Counted from the first letter of the stretch, positions 17,520 to 26,645 are shown. The stretch: DNA of 64,000 nt from Solobacterium sp. (GCA_017510405.1 JAFWNG010000005.1:1-64000), one strand, 5' to 3'. A program made the numbers and translations. The notes: generated from the sequence alone by a model not told the origin.

Positions 17520-18045
17520 TCCGGATCTTTTCCAGCCGCGGTGCGAGCAGTGCGGCGGCAGCGATCTTCAGAGCGTCTCCGGGGAGAAACGGAAGAACGC
17601 AGGCCGAAAGAGAGGCTGCCGGCCCCATGCCCGTATATGCCATGAACCATACGGTTCCAAGGACATATAAAACAAGTGTTCCAAGCAGTGCACCTGTGAT
17701 CAGCTTCGTATAGGAATACGGCGTACATTTCGCCGCTGCTGCAGCTGCTCTGCCAGTGATCCACGCCAGCGGCAGATAGCCGATAATATAGCCGCCGGTC
17801 ATACCGAAGACAACGGATGCGCCGGAAGACCACCCGGCAAATACCGGCATCCCGATCATTCCCAGCACGATATAGATTACGACTGCCAGTGTTCCGTATT
17901 TTTCTTTGAGCACGATACCGGCAAGCATTACTGCCAGGGTCGCAAGCGAGATCGGCACCTGGCCGGCCAGCGGCACCGCCAGCGGAGAAAGCACCGCGAT
18001 CACCGCTGCCATCAGGGCAGTCTCTGTCATATTTCTAACATTCAT
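17515..18045 (-). CDS. bioY: Biotin transporter substrate-binding subunit BioY
   Basis: 176 aa, about six membrane helices. It has the family pattern PISLATLAVMLAGIVLKEKY, GMPVFAGWSSGASVVFGMTGGY and the C-terminal FLPGDALKIAAAALLA. BioY captures biotin and uses the shared EcfT/EcfA1/EcfA2 module encoded at 3,376-5,829. A BirA operator 12 bases upstream implies repression when biotin is sufficient. Confidence 0.95.
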   Translation of the reverse strand: MNVRNMTETALMAAVIAVLSPLAVPLAGQVPISLATLAVMLAGIVLKEKYGTLAVVIYIVLGMIGMPVFAGWSSGASVVFGMTGGYIIGYLPLAWITGRAAAAAAKCTPYSYTKLITGALLGTLVLYVLGTVWFMAYTGMGPAASLSACVLPFLPGDALKIAAAALLAPRLEKIRK

Positions 18046-18056
18046 ACTATCGCCTT

Positions 18057-18088
18057 TTGTAAACCTGTTTAATATATTTGGTTAACGA
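18057..18088 (-). promoter_or_regulatory. BirA operator in front of bioY
   Basis: TTGTAAACC (18057-18065), 14 bases, then GGTTAACGA (18080-18088): a dyad matching the BirA half-site pattern TTGTnAACC/GGTTnACAA, with 2 mismatches between arms. The spacer carries TATATT (minus strand, 18071-18076), a likely -10, so a bound repressor would cover the bioY promoter. Confidence 0.8.
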
Positions 18089-18132
18089 TGTATACGATAC
18101 TACGTTATGCTTTGTCCGTAAAGAACCAATTC

Positions 18133-18546
18133 TCAGTCTTTCCGGTTCTTAAAAGGATTTCGGGAATCCGGAAGCAGTTCTTCTGCGATCTTCCGGTCTT
18201 TTTCTGTAATATAACGAAGATACTCCAGCCGCTCCTGTGCCTGTTTCACTTCCTCTTCCGCCTTTTCGCAATAACGCTTAAGCAGCCGGTACCGTTCTTT
18301 CACCGCTTCGTCCCCTTCCGCAAAGCACAGATCGTGATAGTAACGGATATCCTTCAGAGAAAGACCAAGCTGACGGAAATAGACTGTCCCTTTGAGCCAT
18401 TCTACAGCTTCCTCATCAAATTCACGGTAATTATTCTCTGCCCGGCGAATATTCGGTATCATGCCCATATCGGTATAATAGCGGACTGTATGTTCCGGAA
18501 TTCCAAGCAGAAGGGATACTTCTTTCACTGACATTGTCTGATCCAT
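18133..18546 (-). CDS. MerR-family transcriptional regulator
   Basis: 137 aa. The MerR HTH occupies ~1-70 (MSVKEVSLLLGIPEHTVRYY, NNYREFDEEAVEWL), followed by a dimerising coiled coil (KRYCEKAEEEVKQAQERL). There is no obvious metal-binding Cys set, so it more likely senses an organic compound. The start at 18546 is preferred over ATGs at 18552 and 18579 by spacing to AAAGGA. It is divergent from the MFS gene, whose promoter has the distorted MerR architecture. Confidence 0.88.
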   Translation of the reverse strand: MDQTMSVKEVSLLLGIPEHTVRYYTDMGMIPNIRRAENNYREFDEEAVEWLKGTVYFRQLGLSLKDIRYYHDLCFAEGDEAVKERYRLLKRYCEKAEEEVKQAQERLEYLRYITEKDRKIAEELLPDSRNPFKNRKD

Positions 18547-18588
18547 ACACATGTATTCCTTTTTTCTTATTTTATTCAATTTTGCCTC

Positions 18589-18619
18589 TTGCCTTCAAGT
18601 TACTTGAGCCTTTTAAGAT
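18589..18619 (+). promoter_or_regulatory. MerR-type promoter of the MFS/nitroreductase operon
   Basis: -35 TTGCCT (18589-18594) and -10 TAAGAT (18614-18619) are separated by 19 bases. The spacer holds the perfect dyad TCAAGT-T-ACTTGA. An over-long spacer with a central operator is the signature of promoters that MerR proteins activate by untwisting DNA. Confidence 0.75.
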
Positions 18620-18641
18620 AAATGCGTCGGAGGAAAACAGG

Positions 18642-19790
18642 ATGAATAAAGAAATCTGGACACGTGATTATATCTATGCGATTCTCGTCCTTCTGTGCGT
18701 ACATACAGGACCATATCTGCTTCTGGCGGTAATTACAGTATTTGGAAAAATGCTGAGCGGATCCGATACACTTGCCGGAATGATGGCTTCGGTATTTGCA
18801 CTGAGCGGACTTGCGGCACGATTTCTGTCCGCATGGCTGCTGGACCGCTATCCGCTGAAGAAAGTACTGCTGGTTTTTACTGCCCTGATGGCACTGGCTT
18901 CTTTCCTGTATATCTTTACAGGCAGTTATGTGCAGGCATTTATCCTGCGCGGGATACAGGGCATCGCATATGGTGTGACATGCACTGCCATGAGCACCTA
19001 TATCGTGAGGCTTCTGGATCCAGCTCACCGACTGGAAGGAATCGGTTATTCTTCCCTCACCGGAAATATTGCCAATGCATTCGGACCGGCTGCGGCATAT
19101 GCACTCCTGGGACCGGATACTGACCGTTTTCAACTGCTTTTCCTTGCTGTGTTCCTGTCTGTTGCGCTGTCCTTTGTCATGATCCTGTTTATCAAGGCAC
19201 CGCAGGAAAGCAGCCTGCCAAAGAAAGCCGAACAGGAAAGCAGCGGACTCAGGACAGTCCTGACACCGTTTCTGATCTGGATGATCCTGGCGTTTGCCAT
19301 GAGTGCTGCCTCAGCATTTCTGTCACTGTCCGCACTGGAAAAGGGATTCGGCAATATTGGGCTGTACTTTACGATAAACGTCATCGGGCTAGTACTGTCC
19401 CGTTTCACTATGAAAAAGATCATTGATCTGCTGTCCGAGAGGACAACAGTACTTCTGATGATCGTGATCATTGCCCTTTCACTGGCAGGAATCGGCATTG
19501 TAAGAGAAGTATGGCAGCTGTTCTGCATTGCCCTTCCATTTGGTTTCGCAAACGGATGTCTTGCGCCGGTGATCAATACGCAGATGATCAACACACTTCC
19601 GGAAACGAAGAGCGGATTTGCCAACGCAGCTTTTTTCGCAGCCGGTGACGCAGGGTTTATCCTCGGTCCCACACTGTGGGGAATCGCAGCCGGCCTGACC
19701 GGTTATACCGGAGTCTTCCTGATCGCCGCACTCATTTCCCTGCTCGCGGCAGTTCCGGAATTGTTTATGAGAAAGAAGGTGACAGTATGA
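18642..19790 (+). CDS. MFS transporter under MerR control
   Basis: 382 aa from MNKEIWTRDYIYAILVLL, with GGAGG seven bases upstream; the in-frame ATG at 18534 lies before the promoter and is rejected. It has about twelve helices and an MFS loop (AARFLSAWLLDRYPLKKVLL). Probably an efflux pump for the compound sensed by the divergent MerR protein, which is inference. Its stop overlaps the nitroreductase start. Confidence 0.85.
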   Translation: MNKEIWTRDYIYAILVLLCVHTGPYLLLAVITVFGKMLSGSDTLAGMMASVFALSGLAARFLSAWLLDRYPLKKVLLVFTALMALASFLYIFTGSYVQAFILRGIQGIAYGVTCTAMSTYIVRLLDPAHRLEGIGYSSLTGNIANAFGPAAAYALLGPDTDRFQLLFLAVFLSVALSFVMILFIKAPQESSLPKKAEQESSGLRTVLTPFLIWMILAFAMSAASAFLSLSALEKGFGNIGLYFTINVIGLVLSRFTMKKIIDLLSERTTVLLMIVIIALSLAGIGIVREVWQLFCIALPFGFANGCLAPVINTQMINTLPETKSGFANAAFFAAGDAGFILGPTLWGIAAGLTGYTGVFLIAALISLLAAVPELFMRKKVTV

Positions 19791-20305
19791 CTTATCCCGC
19801 ATTCGAAGAACTGGTGCGCACACGTCGCTCTGTCCGCTCCTTTTCCTCAGAGCATATACCTGATGAACTCATCTCAAAGATTCTTGAAGCTGCCGCCTAT
19901 GCGCCGTCCTCCTGGGGCGGGCATCCGATGGAATACATTGTCATCCGTGACCGCGATACCATGAAAAAACTAGCCGCATGCAAACAAATGGGAGCCGGTC
20001 CGCTTGGGTACGGGGACGCCGCCATTGTACCTGTCATTGACCGCAGAAATCTGGAACTGTGGGTGGAAGACGCAGCCGTCGCATCCGCATATATTCTGCT
20101 GGCAGCGGAATACTACGGCGTCGGTGCCTGCTGGATCCATATGAAAGACCGAGTCGGACATACCGGCAGTGCGGAGGAAGATATCCGTGCCCTTCTCGGC
20201 ATTCCGGAATACTACGGCATTCTCAATGCTGTATCCCTCGGCATGCCCAAGGACAAAGGAAAAAAGCGGTCCCTGACGCCTGTCATACATTACGGAAAGT
20301 TCTGA
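19787..20305 (+). CDS. Nitroreductase-family flavoprotein
   Basis: 172 aa. It starts MTYPAFEELVRTRRSVRSFS; the RRSVRSF and APSSWGGHPMEYIVI motifs bind FMN. GVGACWIHM and the C-terminal GMPKDKGKKR complete the fold. The substrate is unknown. Translation is coupled to the MFS gene (ATGA), so the pair may reduce and export the same compound. Confidence 0.88.
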   Translation: MTYPAFEELVRTRRSVRSFSSEHIPDELISKILEAAAYAPSSWGGHPMEYIVIRDRDTMKKLAACKQMGAGPLGYGDAAIVPVIDRRNLELWVEDAAVASAYILLAAEYYGVGACWIHMKDRVGHTGSAEEDIRALLGIPEYYGILNAVSLGMPKDKGKKRSLTPVIHYGKF

Positions 20306-20310
20306 AAAAA

Positions 20311-20336
20311 CGCAGGGTGAATTATTTCACTCTGCG
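20311..20336 (-). terminator. Terminator at the end of the YgiQ gene
   Basis: CGCAGGGTGAA and TTCACTCTGCG form an 11-bp stem with one G·U pair. On the minus strand T6 follows, and the stem includes the YgiQ stop codon. Confidence 0.7.
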
Positions 20337-22232
20337 TCTGCTGTTATTCTGAGCAGTTTTTTTCCGTTCATTTCCCGGGATTTTTTTCCTGTCCGGACGG
20401 CTGTTCTGCGGCCTGCCCGGTCTCTGTGCCCGAATGAGGCATCCCGGACCGCTGCCGATCAGGTCTTCCCGGTGTTCTTTTACCAGCGCTTCATGGACCA
20501 GATCGTAGTTCTTCGGATCCCGGAACTGGATCAGAGCTCTCTGCATCGCTTTCTCGTGCGGATTACGCGCCACATAGACCGGCTTCATCGTTTCCGGATC
20601 CAATCCGGTATAGTACATGCAGGTCGAGATCGTTCCCGGCGTCGGATAGAAATCCGATACCTGCTGCGGTGACAGATGATGTTTGTTGAGGTACTCAGCC
20701 AGCGCAATGGCATCTTTCAGCGTGCTTCCCGGATGTGAAGACATCAGGTACGGCACATTGTACTGTTCGAGACCAAGCTCATGATTCATCTTATCGAATT
20801 CCGAAACAAAGCGGTTATATACCGAGACCTCCGGCTTTCCCATCTTTGACAGCACACTGTCGCGGATATGTTCCGGAGCGACGCGCAGCTGTCCGCTGAT
20901 ATGATACTGGCAAAGTTCTTTGAGGAATGTTTTATCCGGGTCCGCCAGCAGATAGTCGAAGCGGATGCCGGAGCGTACAAAGACTTTTTTCACGCCCGGC
21001 AGATTCCGCAGCTTCCGCAGCAGTTCCAGATAATCACTGTGATCGACTTCCAGATTGGGACACGGTTTGGGATACAGGCATTTCCTGTGCATGCACGTAC
21101 CGTATTTCAGCTGTTTCTGACAGGACGGCTTCCGGAACTGTGCCGTCGGCCCGCCGACATCATGGATGTAGCCTTTGAAATCAGGATCCTTGATGCAGAT
21201 CTCTGCTTCACGCAGAATGGACTCATGACTGCGCACCTGCACGATACGTCCCTGGTGGAACGTCAGCGCGCAGAAGTTGCATTCACCGAAACATCCCCGG
21301 TTGGATGTCAGGGAGAATTTGATCTCCTGCAGGGCGGGGATGCCGCCTTCTTTTTCATAGGAAGGATGATAGCGGCGGGTATAGGGCAGTGCGTACACCG
21401 CGTCCATTTCATCCACCGTCAGCGGCTTTGAAGGCGGATTCTGCACGATAAACAGTTTGCCGTCATATGTCTCATACAGTCGTTTTGCCGTAAACGGATC
21501 GGTATTGCGGTACTGTATCGCAAAGCTTTTCGCATATGTTTCTTTGTTGTCGCGCACTTCCTCATAATCCGGCAGACGCACGCCTTCAAAGATCGAGGAT
21601 TCATCCCGCGTTTTGTACACCGTGCCGTCGATAAATGTGATATCCCGTACATCCAGGCCGCTGTCCAGCGCTTCGGCGATCTCGATGATGCTGTGTTCTC
21701 CCATGCCGTATGAGATCAGATCCGCACCGGAATCCAGCAGGATCGAACGGCGCACTTTATCCGCCCAGTAGTCATAATGGGAAAGACGGCGCAGACTTGC
21801 TTCGATCCCGCCGATGATGATCGGCGTATGCTTGTAGGTGCGCCGGATCAGGTTGCAGTAGACGACCACCGCATGGTCGGGGCGCTTTCCAATCACGCCG
21901 CCGGGGGAATAGGCATCCATCTGACGGCGCTTCTTTGCGACCGTATAATGATTGACCATGGAATCCATATTGCCGGAAGACACCATGAAACCAAGACGCG
22001 GTTCGCCGAATTCAGCTATACTTGCGTCATTGTTCCAGTCGGGCTGGCAGACCATTGCGACCTTGAAATTATGGGCTTCCAGCAGACGGCAGATGATCGC
22101 TGCGCCGAAGCTGGAATGATCCACGAACGCGTCGCCGCATACATAGACAAAATCAGGACGTTCCCAGCCTTTTTCCAGCATCTCCTTCCGGGTCATCGGA
22201 AAGAACGGATTTTCCCTGTTATTTCTCTTCAT
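20322..22232 (-). CDS. YgiQ-family radical SAM protein
   Basis: 636 aa from MKRNNRENPFFPMTRKEM. The N-terminal domain (~1-300) includes VCGDAFVDHSSFG. The radical SAM cluster is CFGECNFC (Cys 314, 318, 321). A further Cys group (CQKQ, CMHRKCLYPKPC) may bind a second cluster. The C-terminus is basic and disordered. The reaction of YgiQ is unknown. Only a weak AGGA precedes the start, and a TACTAT -10 sits 6 bases from the ATG, suggesting a leaderless mRNA. Confidence 0.9.
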   Translation of the reverse strand: MKRNNRENPFFPMTRKEMLEKGWERPDFVYVCGDAFVDHSSFGAAIICRLLEAHNFKVAMVCQPDWNNDASIAEFGEPRLGFMVSSGNMDSMVNHYTVAKKRRQMDAYSPGGVIGKRPDHAVVVYCNLIRRTYKHTPIIIGGIEASLRRLSHYDYWADKVRRSILLDSGADLISYGMGEHSIIEIAEALDSGLDVRDITFIDGTVYKTRDESSIFEGVRLPDYEEVRDNKETYAKSFAIQYRNTDPFTAKRLYETYDGKLFIVQNPPSKPLTVDEMDAVYALPYTRRYHPSYEKEGGIPALQEIKFSLTSNRGCFGECNFCALTFHQGRIVQVRSHESILREAEICIKDPDFKGYIHDVGGPTAQFRKPSCQKQLKYGTCMHRKCLYPKPCPNLEVDHSDYLELLRKLRNLPGVKKVFVRSGIRFDYLLADPDKTFLKELCQYHISGQLRVAPEHIRDSVLSKMGKPEVSVYNRFVSEFDKMNHELGLEQYNVPYLMSSHPGSTLKDAIALAEYLNKHHLSPQQVSDFYPTPGTISTCMYYTGLDPETMKPVYVARNPHEKAMQRALIQFRDPKNYDLVHEALVKEHREDLIGSGPGCLIRAQRPGRPQNSRPDRKKIPGNERKKTAQNNSRRRVK

Positions 22233-22289
22233 ATTCCTATAGTAACATGAAAACCTGCGGTATATTGGAAGTACACAGGAGGATATTCC

Positions 22290-23060
22290 ATGAAAACAAT
22301 TGCTGTCATTACCGGTGCATCCAGCGGTCTGGGAAAGGAGTTTGTCCGCCAGATCGTACTGCGCGGTGCGCCGAATGAGATATGGATCATTGCCCGCCGC
22401 AAAGAGCGTCTGGAAGAGATCGCGTCTTCTTTCCCCTGCGCCATCGTACCGATCGCCCTGGATCTTACCGACCCGGCAAGCTACGACGTCCTCGCGGAGA
22501 AACTGGCGGCGGAAAACCCGCATATTTCGTATCTTGTCTGCGCAGCCGGCATGGGACGCATCGGTCTCACCGAAGATATGACCGCAGACGATATCGACCG
22601 GATAATCGAACTCAACTGCCGTGCGCTTGCCCGTGTCACCCAGGCATGTCTGCCGTATATGTCCGCCGGCAGCCGCATCCTTGAGATTGCTTCAGTGGCA
22701 GGCTTCCAGCCGCTTCCCGCCTTCAACCTGTATGCGGCATCCAAGGCATTTGTAGTCAGCTATACAAAGACGCTGCACTATGAACTGCGTAAAAAAGGCA
22801 TACATGTCACCGCTGTATGCCCGTACTGGGTCAAAGATACCGAATTCATTCCGACCGCCAGCAATGAGACCGATGGCGGGTACCGTCATTTCCCGTTTGC
22901 TCAGAAATGCGCGGACGTAGTACGGCGTGCGCTTGATGCGGCCGATCAGAACAGATGCATCTGTACGCCGGGATTCGTTCCGTCCCTGGACCGCGTGATG
23001 GCCAAAACCATTCCTCACGGTCTGCTGATCCGCGGACTGGACGTTTTCCGCAGATTGTAG
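22290..23060 (+). CDS. Short-chain dehydrogenase/reductase
   Basis: 256 aa Rossmann enzyme with GASSGLG (9-15) for the nucleotide. The usual NNAG is CAAG, and the catalytic triad is Ser135, Tyr148 and Lys152 (YAASK). Arg residues after beta-2 (ARRKER) suggest NADP. The substrate is unknown. AGGAGG precedes the ATG. Its last 46 bases overlap the convergent DUF4186 gene. Confidence 0.9.
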   Translation: MKTIAVITGASSGLGKEFVRQIVLRGAPNEIWIIARRKERLEEIASSFPCAIVPIALDLTDPASYDVLAEKLAAENPHISYLVCAAGMGRIGLTEDMTADDIDRIIELNCRALARVTQACLPYMSAGSRILEIASVAGFQPLPAFNLYAASKAFVVSYTKTLHYELRKKGIHVTAVCPYWVKDTEFIPTASNETDGGYRHFPFAQKCADVVRRALDAADQNRCICTPGFVPSLDRVMAKTIPHGLLIRGLDVFRRL

Positions 23061-23404
23061 TCTTTCCGGATCCACGCCATCAGCAGGCGCACGATCTTTT
23101 CCTGCTGTATATCGGTGAGCGGTTTTCCCTGCTCCACGCGATACCATTTATACAGACAGCCCCGGCAGCAGCACCCGGTCGCATGCTGGGCAATGAATAC
23201 CGGATGTCCCTTCATGGGAGTCTGTTTCACGTCGTTTGCCGGATAAGCCGGCGCAAGACGCTCACGCACGAAATCCCGTGCGTGTTTTTCAATTGTCTCC
23301 CATCCCTGCTTATCAATGTAGTCGATCTGTTCCGCTTTCAGATGGAAGGAGGAACGGAAGCGGGATTTCTCCAGTTTCCCAAGTGCCTGTTCAACTGTCT
23401 GCAT
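23015..23404 (-). CDS. DUF4186 family protein
   Basis: 129 aa. It has the family blocks KSRFRSSFHLKAEQIDYI, DVKQTPMKGHPVFIAQHAT and CCCRGCLYKWY, with a Cys-rich turn that may hold metal. The start MQTVEQ follows AAGGAG and is inside the end of the upstream membrane protein gene. The function is unknown. Both ends overlap neighbours: the SDR gene on the opposite strand and the TIGR02206-like gene on the same strand. Confidence 0.85.
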   Translation of the reverse strand: MQTVEQALGKLEKSRFRSSFHLKAEQIDYIDKQGWETIEKHARDFVRERLAPAYPANDVKQTPMKGHPVFIAQHATGCCCRGCLYKWYRVEQGKPLTDIQQEKIVRLLMAWIRKDYNLRKTSSPRISRP

Positions 23405-24194
23405 GTCCTCTCCTTTCCATCCACAGGCTGATGGATCTTCCCGTGCCGTACGAGAATACGGCAACGGCGGTCAGGTATACCATGATCTCCACCGTATTGC
23501 CGAAACGGACGGCGATATCATGGAAGACCGGCTGCTGTGTCACGATATACGGAGATATATAGAACATATCCGGGAGGGCACCGGATCCTGCCGCAGCAGT
23601 CCCGACCGAATTGATGATCTCTGCCGCACATGCCAGCACCAGCAGAAGAAGCACAGTATGGCTATGGTCCTGCCATTTGCGCACAGGACACAGGGACAAT
23701 GCAATGAGTCCGGTATAGATCATGATGCCGTGCCACAGGAACCCGTGCAGGGTCAGCAGCGGCCATATCCGCAGCATATCCACCGGAAAGGCCAGCGCGC
23801 ATACTGCCGCGAAGATCCCGCAGCTGCCCAGAAACCGCAGGACCGCTGTTTCCATCTCTCTCCGGCAGAGCGGAAGGAGCAGGCACAGATACATCGGCAT
23901 ACTGCAGAGCTGGAACGGGAAATACCACCAGCTGTACACTTCTTTGGACACATTGAACCAGAGAAACAGCTGTTTCCATACTTCGCTTACCGCCAGCACT
24001 GCGCCGGCTGTGAACAGCCGTTTCTTCTTTTTTTCCGCTGTAAGGGAAAGGTCATGCCGGTACAGCACGATCGCCGCAAGAATCATCGCTGCACTCATGG
24101 TACAATGAAACCAGCCGAACAGTTTCGGTGCTTCCCACGTATAGGCCATCCCGCGGAACAGATTCCGCAGGATCTCAGTCAGTACTTCCATCAT
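23391..24194 (-). CDS. YwaF/TIGR02206-like integral membrane protein
   Basis: 267 aa with seven or so helices. It has the family features WFHCTMSAAMILAA, WWYFPFQLCSMPMYLCLLLP and HGFLWHGIMIYTGL. The function is unknown. The start is placed at 24194 (ATGATGGAA): a TATACT -10 at 24201-24206 lies only 6 bases away and no ribosome site is visible, so the transcript may be leaderless. The ATG at 24212 lies upstream of that box. Confidence 0.8.
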   Translation of the reverse strand: MMEVLTEILRNLFRGMAYTWEAPKLFGWFHCTMSAAMILAAIVLYRHDLSLTAEKKKKRLFTAGAVLAVSEVWKQLFLWFNVSKEVYSWWYFPFQLCSMPMYLCLLLPLCRREMETAVLRFLGSCGIFAAVCALAFPVDMLRIWPLLTLHGFLWHGIMIYTGLIALSLCPVRKWQDHSHTVLLLLVLACAAEIINSVGTAAAGSGALPDMFYISPYIVTQQPVFHDIAVRFGNTVEIMVYLTAVAVFSYGTGRSISLWMERRGHADS

Positions 24195-24226
24195 ATTCTC
24201 AGTATACCGCACGAAGAGGGATCCCT

Positions 24227-24916
24227 ATGATCAAAGCTGTATTTTTCGACCTCGGACGCACCCTTGTGCTGCCTGCGTCCAACGACTGGTATTTTACCCC
24301 GCTGTTTTACCGTCTCGTCCCGCAGATCACCCCGGATGCGATCCGCCGGGAACCGGTGCAGAGTGCCTTCCGGAAGGCATATCAGCCGCTTCTTGAATAT
24401 CCCCGCACACGGGACGTTCCCCATCAGATCACACGTTTCACAGCCTTCTACGACGCCCTGCTGGATAACTGCGGCATTCCGCACGATGAGTCCCTGCCGC
24501 GCATTCTGGCAGAAGACCATGCGGGCAATATGAACAACATGGTGCTGGTGCCGACTGCCCGGGAGACCCTTCATGCCCTGCATGAGGCCGGGATCTGGCT
24601 CGGTGTCATCTCCGATACCTGGCCGATGATCATGGACCAGCTCAGGGCACTGCAGATCCATCAGTACTTCGATGCGTTCACGCTGAGCTATGAGCTCGGC
24701 ACGAACAAACCAAGCCCCGCCATGTTCCACGACGCTTTATCCAAAGCCTCCCTGCCGCCGCACCAGTGCCTGTTTGTCGATGATGTCGCGGAATACCTGC
24801 GTATTGCCGAAGAATTCCGCATCCCGGCGATCCAGTCGGTACCGGATGATACGGTCATCCGTGATGACCGGTATCCCTGTATCCGGTGTCCGGCAGAGAT
24901 CCTGCCGTATCTATGA
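24227..24916 (+). CDS. HAD-superfamily hydrolase
   Basis: 229 aa. The nucleophile Asp is in AVFFDLGRTLVL; the position of the second Asp of DxDxT is Gly, as in some HAD members. Later motifs are GVISDTW, the conserved Lys in LGTNKPSPAMFHDAL, and CLFVDDVAEY for Mg2+. The substrate is unknown. AGAGGGA precedes the ATG; an in-frame ATG at 24128 has no site. Confidence 0.87.
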   Translation: MIKAVFFDLGRTLVLPASNDWYFTPLFYRLVPQITPDAIRREPVQSAFRKAYQPLLEYPRTRDVPHQITRFTAFYDALLDNCGIPHDESLPRILAEDHAGNMNNMVLVPTARETLHALHEAGIWLGVISDTWPMIMDQLRALQIHQYFDAFTLSYELGTNKPSPAMFHDALSKASLPPHQCLFVDDVAEYLRIAEEFRIPAIQSVPDDTVIRDDRYPCIRCPAEILPYL

Positions 24917-24924
24917 GCATAAGA

Positions 24925-24949
24925 AAAACGGAGCACAGCGCTCCGTTTT
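24925..24949. terminator. Bidirectional terminator between HAD gene and gpmI
   Basis: A perfect 10-bp stem (AAAACGGAGC 24925-24934, GCTCCGTTTT 24940-24949) has a 5-base loop and lies between convergent genes. Confidence 0.85.
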
Positions 24950-24970
24950 ACTTTGTATTTCTTTTCTGAA

Positions 24971-26551
24971 TTACTTCGTGATGGATTCGAGCCATGCCGG
25001 ATCCGGTTCATAGCCGAGGATCTTGACGACTGTGGACGCAACGTTTGCGAGTCCGAAGCTGTCGCCTTCCTTCATCTCGGTGCCTTCCGGTCCGTTGTAG
25101 ATCGCGAACGGAACCGGTGCCAGAGTATGGCTGGTCTTTGCTTTCGGTGTACCGTCATCATTGCGGCCCTTGTCATACATCTGGTCGGAGTTGCCGTGGT
25201 CAGCAGTAACGACCAGTGTGTAGTCCATCTTTCTGCACGCATCCATGACTCTCTTCAGCATCAGGTCAACAGACTCAACGCCGATCAGGGTAGCTTCATA
25301 GTTTCCGGTATGACCGACCATGTCGCCGTTCGGATAGTTGCAGCGGAGGAACTGGTACTTGCCGGATTCGATCGCAGCGACCATCTTGTCCGTGATCTCG
25401 GTTGCCTTCATCCACGGCTTCAGTTCGAACGGAATGATATCGGACGGGATCTCTTCCCATGTCTCATTTGCGAACTTCTCGGATCTGTTGCCGTTCCAGA
25501 AATATGTAACATGTCCGAACTTCTGTGTTTCAGAGCATGCATAGCAGTTCACGCCCTTGTCGAGCAGGAATTCGCTCAGTGTGTGCTCAATGTGCGGCGG
25601 TTCAACCAGGAAGTTTGCCGGAAGCTTGAGGTCTCCGTCATACTGCAGCATGCCCGCGTAGAATACGTTCGGCTTGCGGACCTGATCAAATGCATCGAAG
25701 CCCTTGTTCATGTAGTCGAATGCCTTGGAGATTTCAACTGCGCGGTCGCCTCTGAAGTTGAACAGGATCACGGAGTCACCGTCGTCGATCGTGCCGACCG
25801 GTGTATCACCGTCTGCGACAACGAAGCCCGGCAGGAACTGGTCTGTTCCTTCGCTTTCCGGATACAGCGCCTGGATCGCTTCCTGAGCAGACGGGAACTT
25901 TCTGCCGTCGCCCAGTACGTGGATATGCCAGCCTCTTTCAACCATGGACCAGTCAGCTTCGTAACGGTCCATCGTGATGACCATACGGCCGCCGCCGGAA
26001 GCGATGCGGCTGTCAAATGTATCGTCATTGAGTTCCGCCATTACATTTTCGAGCTGTTCGATATATTTCGGAGCGGACATTTCCGGAACGTCACGGCCGT
26101 CGAGAAGAACGTGCGCTCTGACTTTAGCGATGCCTTCCTTCTTGCACTGTCTGATCATCGCGATCAGATGGGAAATGTTGGAGTGAACGTTGCCGTCGGA
26201 AAGCAGGCCGAGGAAATGCATCTTGCCGCCGTGCTCCTTAGCGAAATCCACAGCGCCCTTCCATGCGGCGGATTCAAAGATGAGGCCGCTTTCAATGGAC
26301 TCATTGACAAGCTTTGCGCCCTGCGAGTAGACCTGGCCGCAGCCGAGAGCGTTATGTCCGACTTCGGAGTTACCCATATCTGTATCATCCGGAAGACCAA
26401 CTGCCGTACCATGAGCCTTGATCGTTGTATGAGGCCACTTTGTCATCAGTTCTTCGATCTGAGGTTTGTACGCATGCAGAACAGCGTTGCCCATGTCTTT
26501 CTCAGTCCAGCCGACACCGTCCATTACTACCAATACTACTGGTTTTGCCAT
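24971..26551 (-). CDS. gpmI: 2,3-bisphosphoglycerate-independent phosphoglycerate mutase
   Basis: 526 aa. It begins KPVVLVVMDGVGW; the catalytic Ser62 is in DTDMGNSEVGHNALG. FNFRGDRAVEI and the C-terminal TADHGNSDQMYD supply metal ligands. It interconverts 3- and 2-phosphoglycerate in glycolysis with Mn2+. It is monocistronic. Codon use is strongly biased, as expected of a highly expressed gene. Confidence 0.97.
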   Translation of the reverse strand: MAKPVVLVVMDGVGWTEKDMGNAVLHAYKPQIEELMTKWPHTTIKAHGTAVGLPDDTDMGNSEVGHNALGCGQVYSQGAKLVNESIESGLIFESAAWKGAVDFAKEHGGKMHFLGLLSDGNVHSNISHLIAMIRQCKKEGIAKVRAHVLLDGRDVPEMSAPKYIEQLENVMAELNDDTFDSRIASGGGRMVITMDRYEADWSMVERGWHIHVLGDGRKFPSAQEAIQALYPESEGTDQFLPGFVVADGDTPVGTIDDGDSVILFNFRGDRAVEISKAFDYMNKGFDAFDQVRKPNVFYAGMLQYDGDLKLPANFLVEPPHIEHTLSEFLLDKGVNCYACSETQKFGHVTYFWNGNRSEKFANETWEEIPSDIIPFELKPWMKATEITDKMVAAIESGKYQFLRCNYPNGDMVGHTGNYEATLIGVESVDLMLKRVMDACRKMDYTLVVTADHGNSDQMYDKGRNDDGTPKAKTSHTLAPVPFAIYNGPEGTEMKEGDSFGLANVASTVVKILGYEPDPAWLESITK

Positions 26552-26589
26552 ATATTATTTCTCCTTTTTCTTCTTTCTTTTACTATACC

Positions 26590-26633
26590 AAAAAACAGCC
26601 CCGCCTGATGAACAAACATCTCGGAGGAGCTGT
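26590..26633 (-). terminator. Terminator after the ABC exporter permease
   Basis: A long imperfect stem (ACAGCCCCGCC with GGAGGAGCTGT) closes around GATG/CATC and is followed on the minus strand by T6. Confidence 0.7.
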
Positions 26634-26645
26634 AAAAAATGACAA

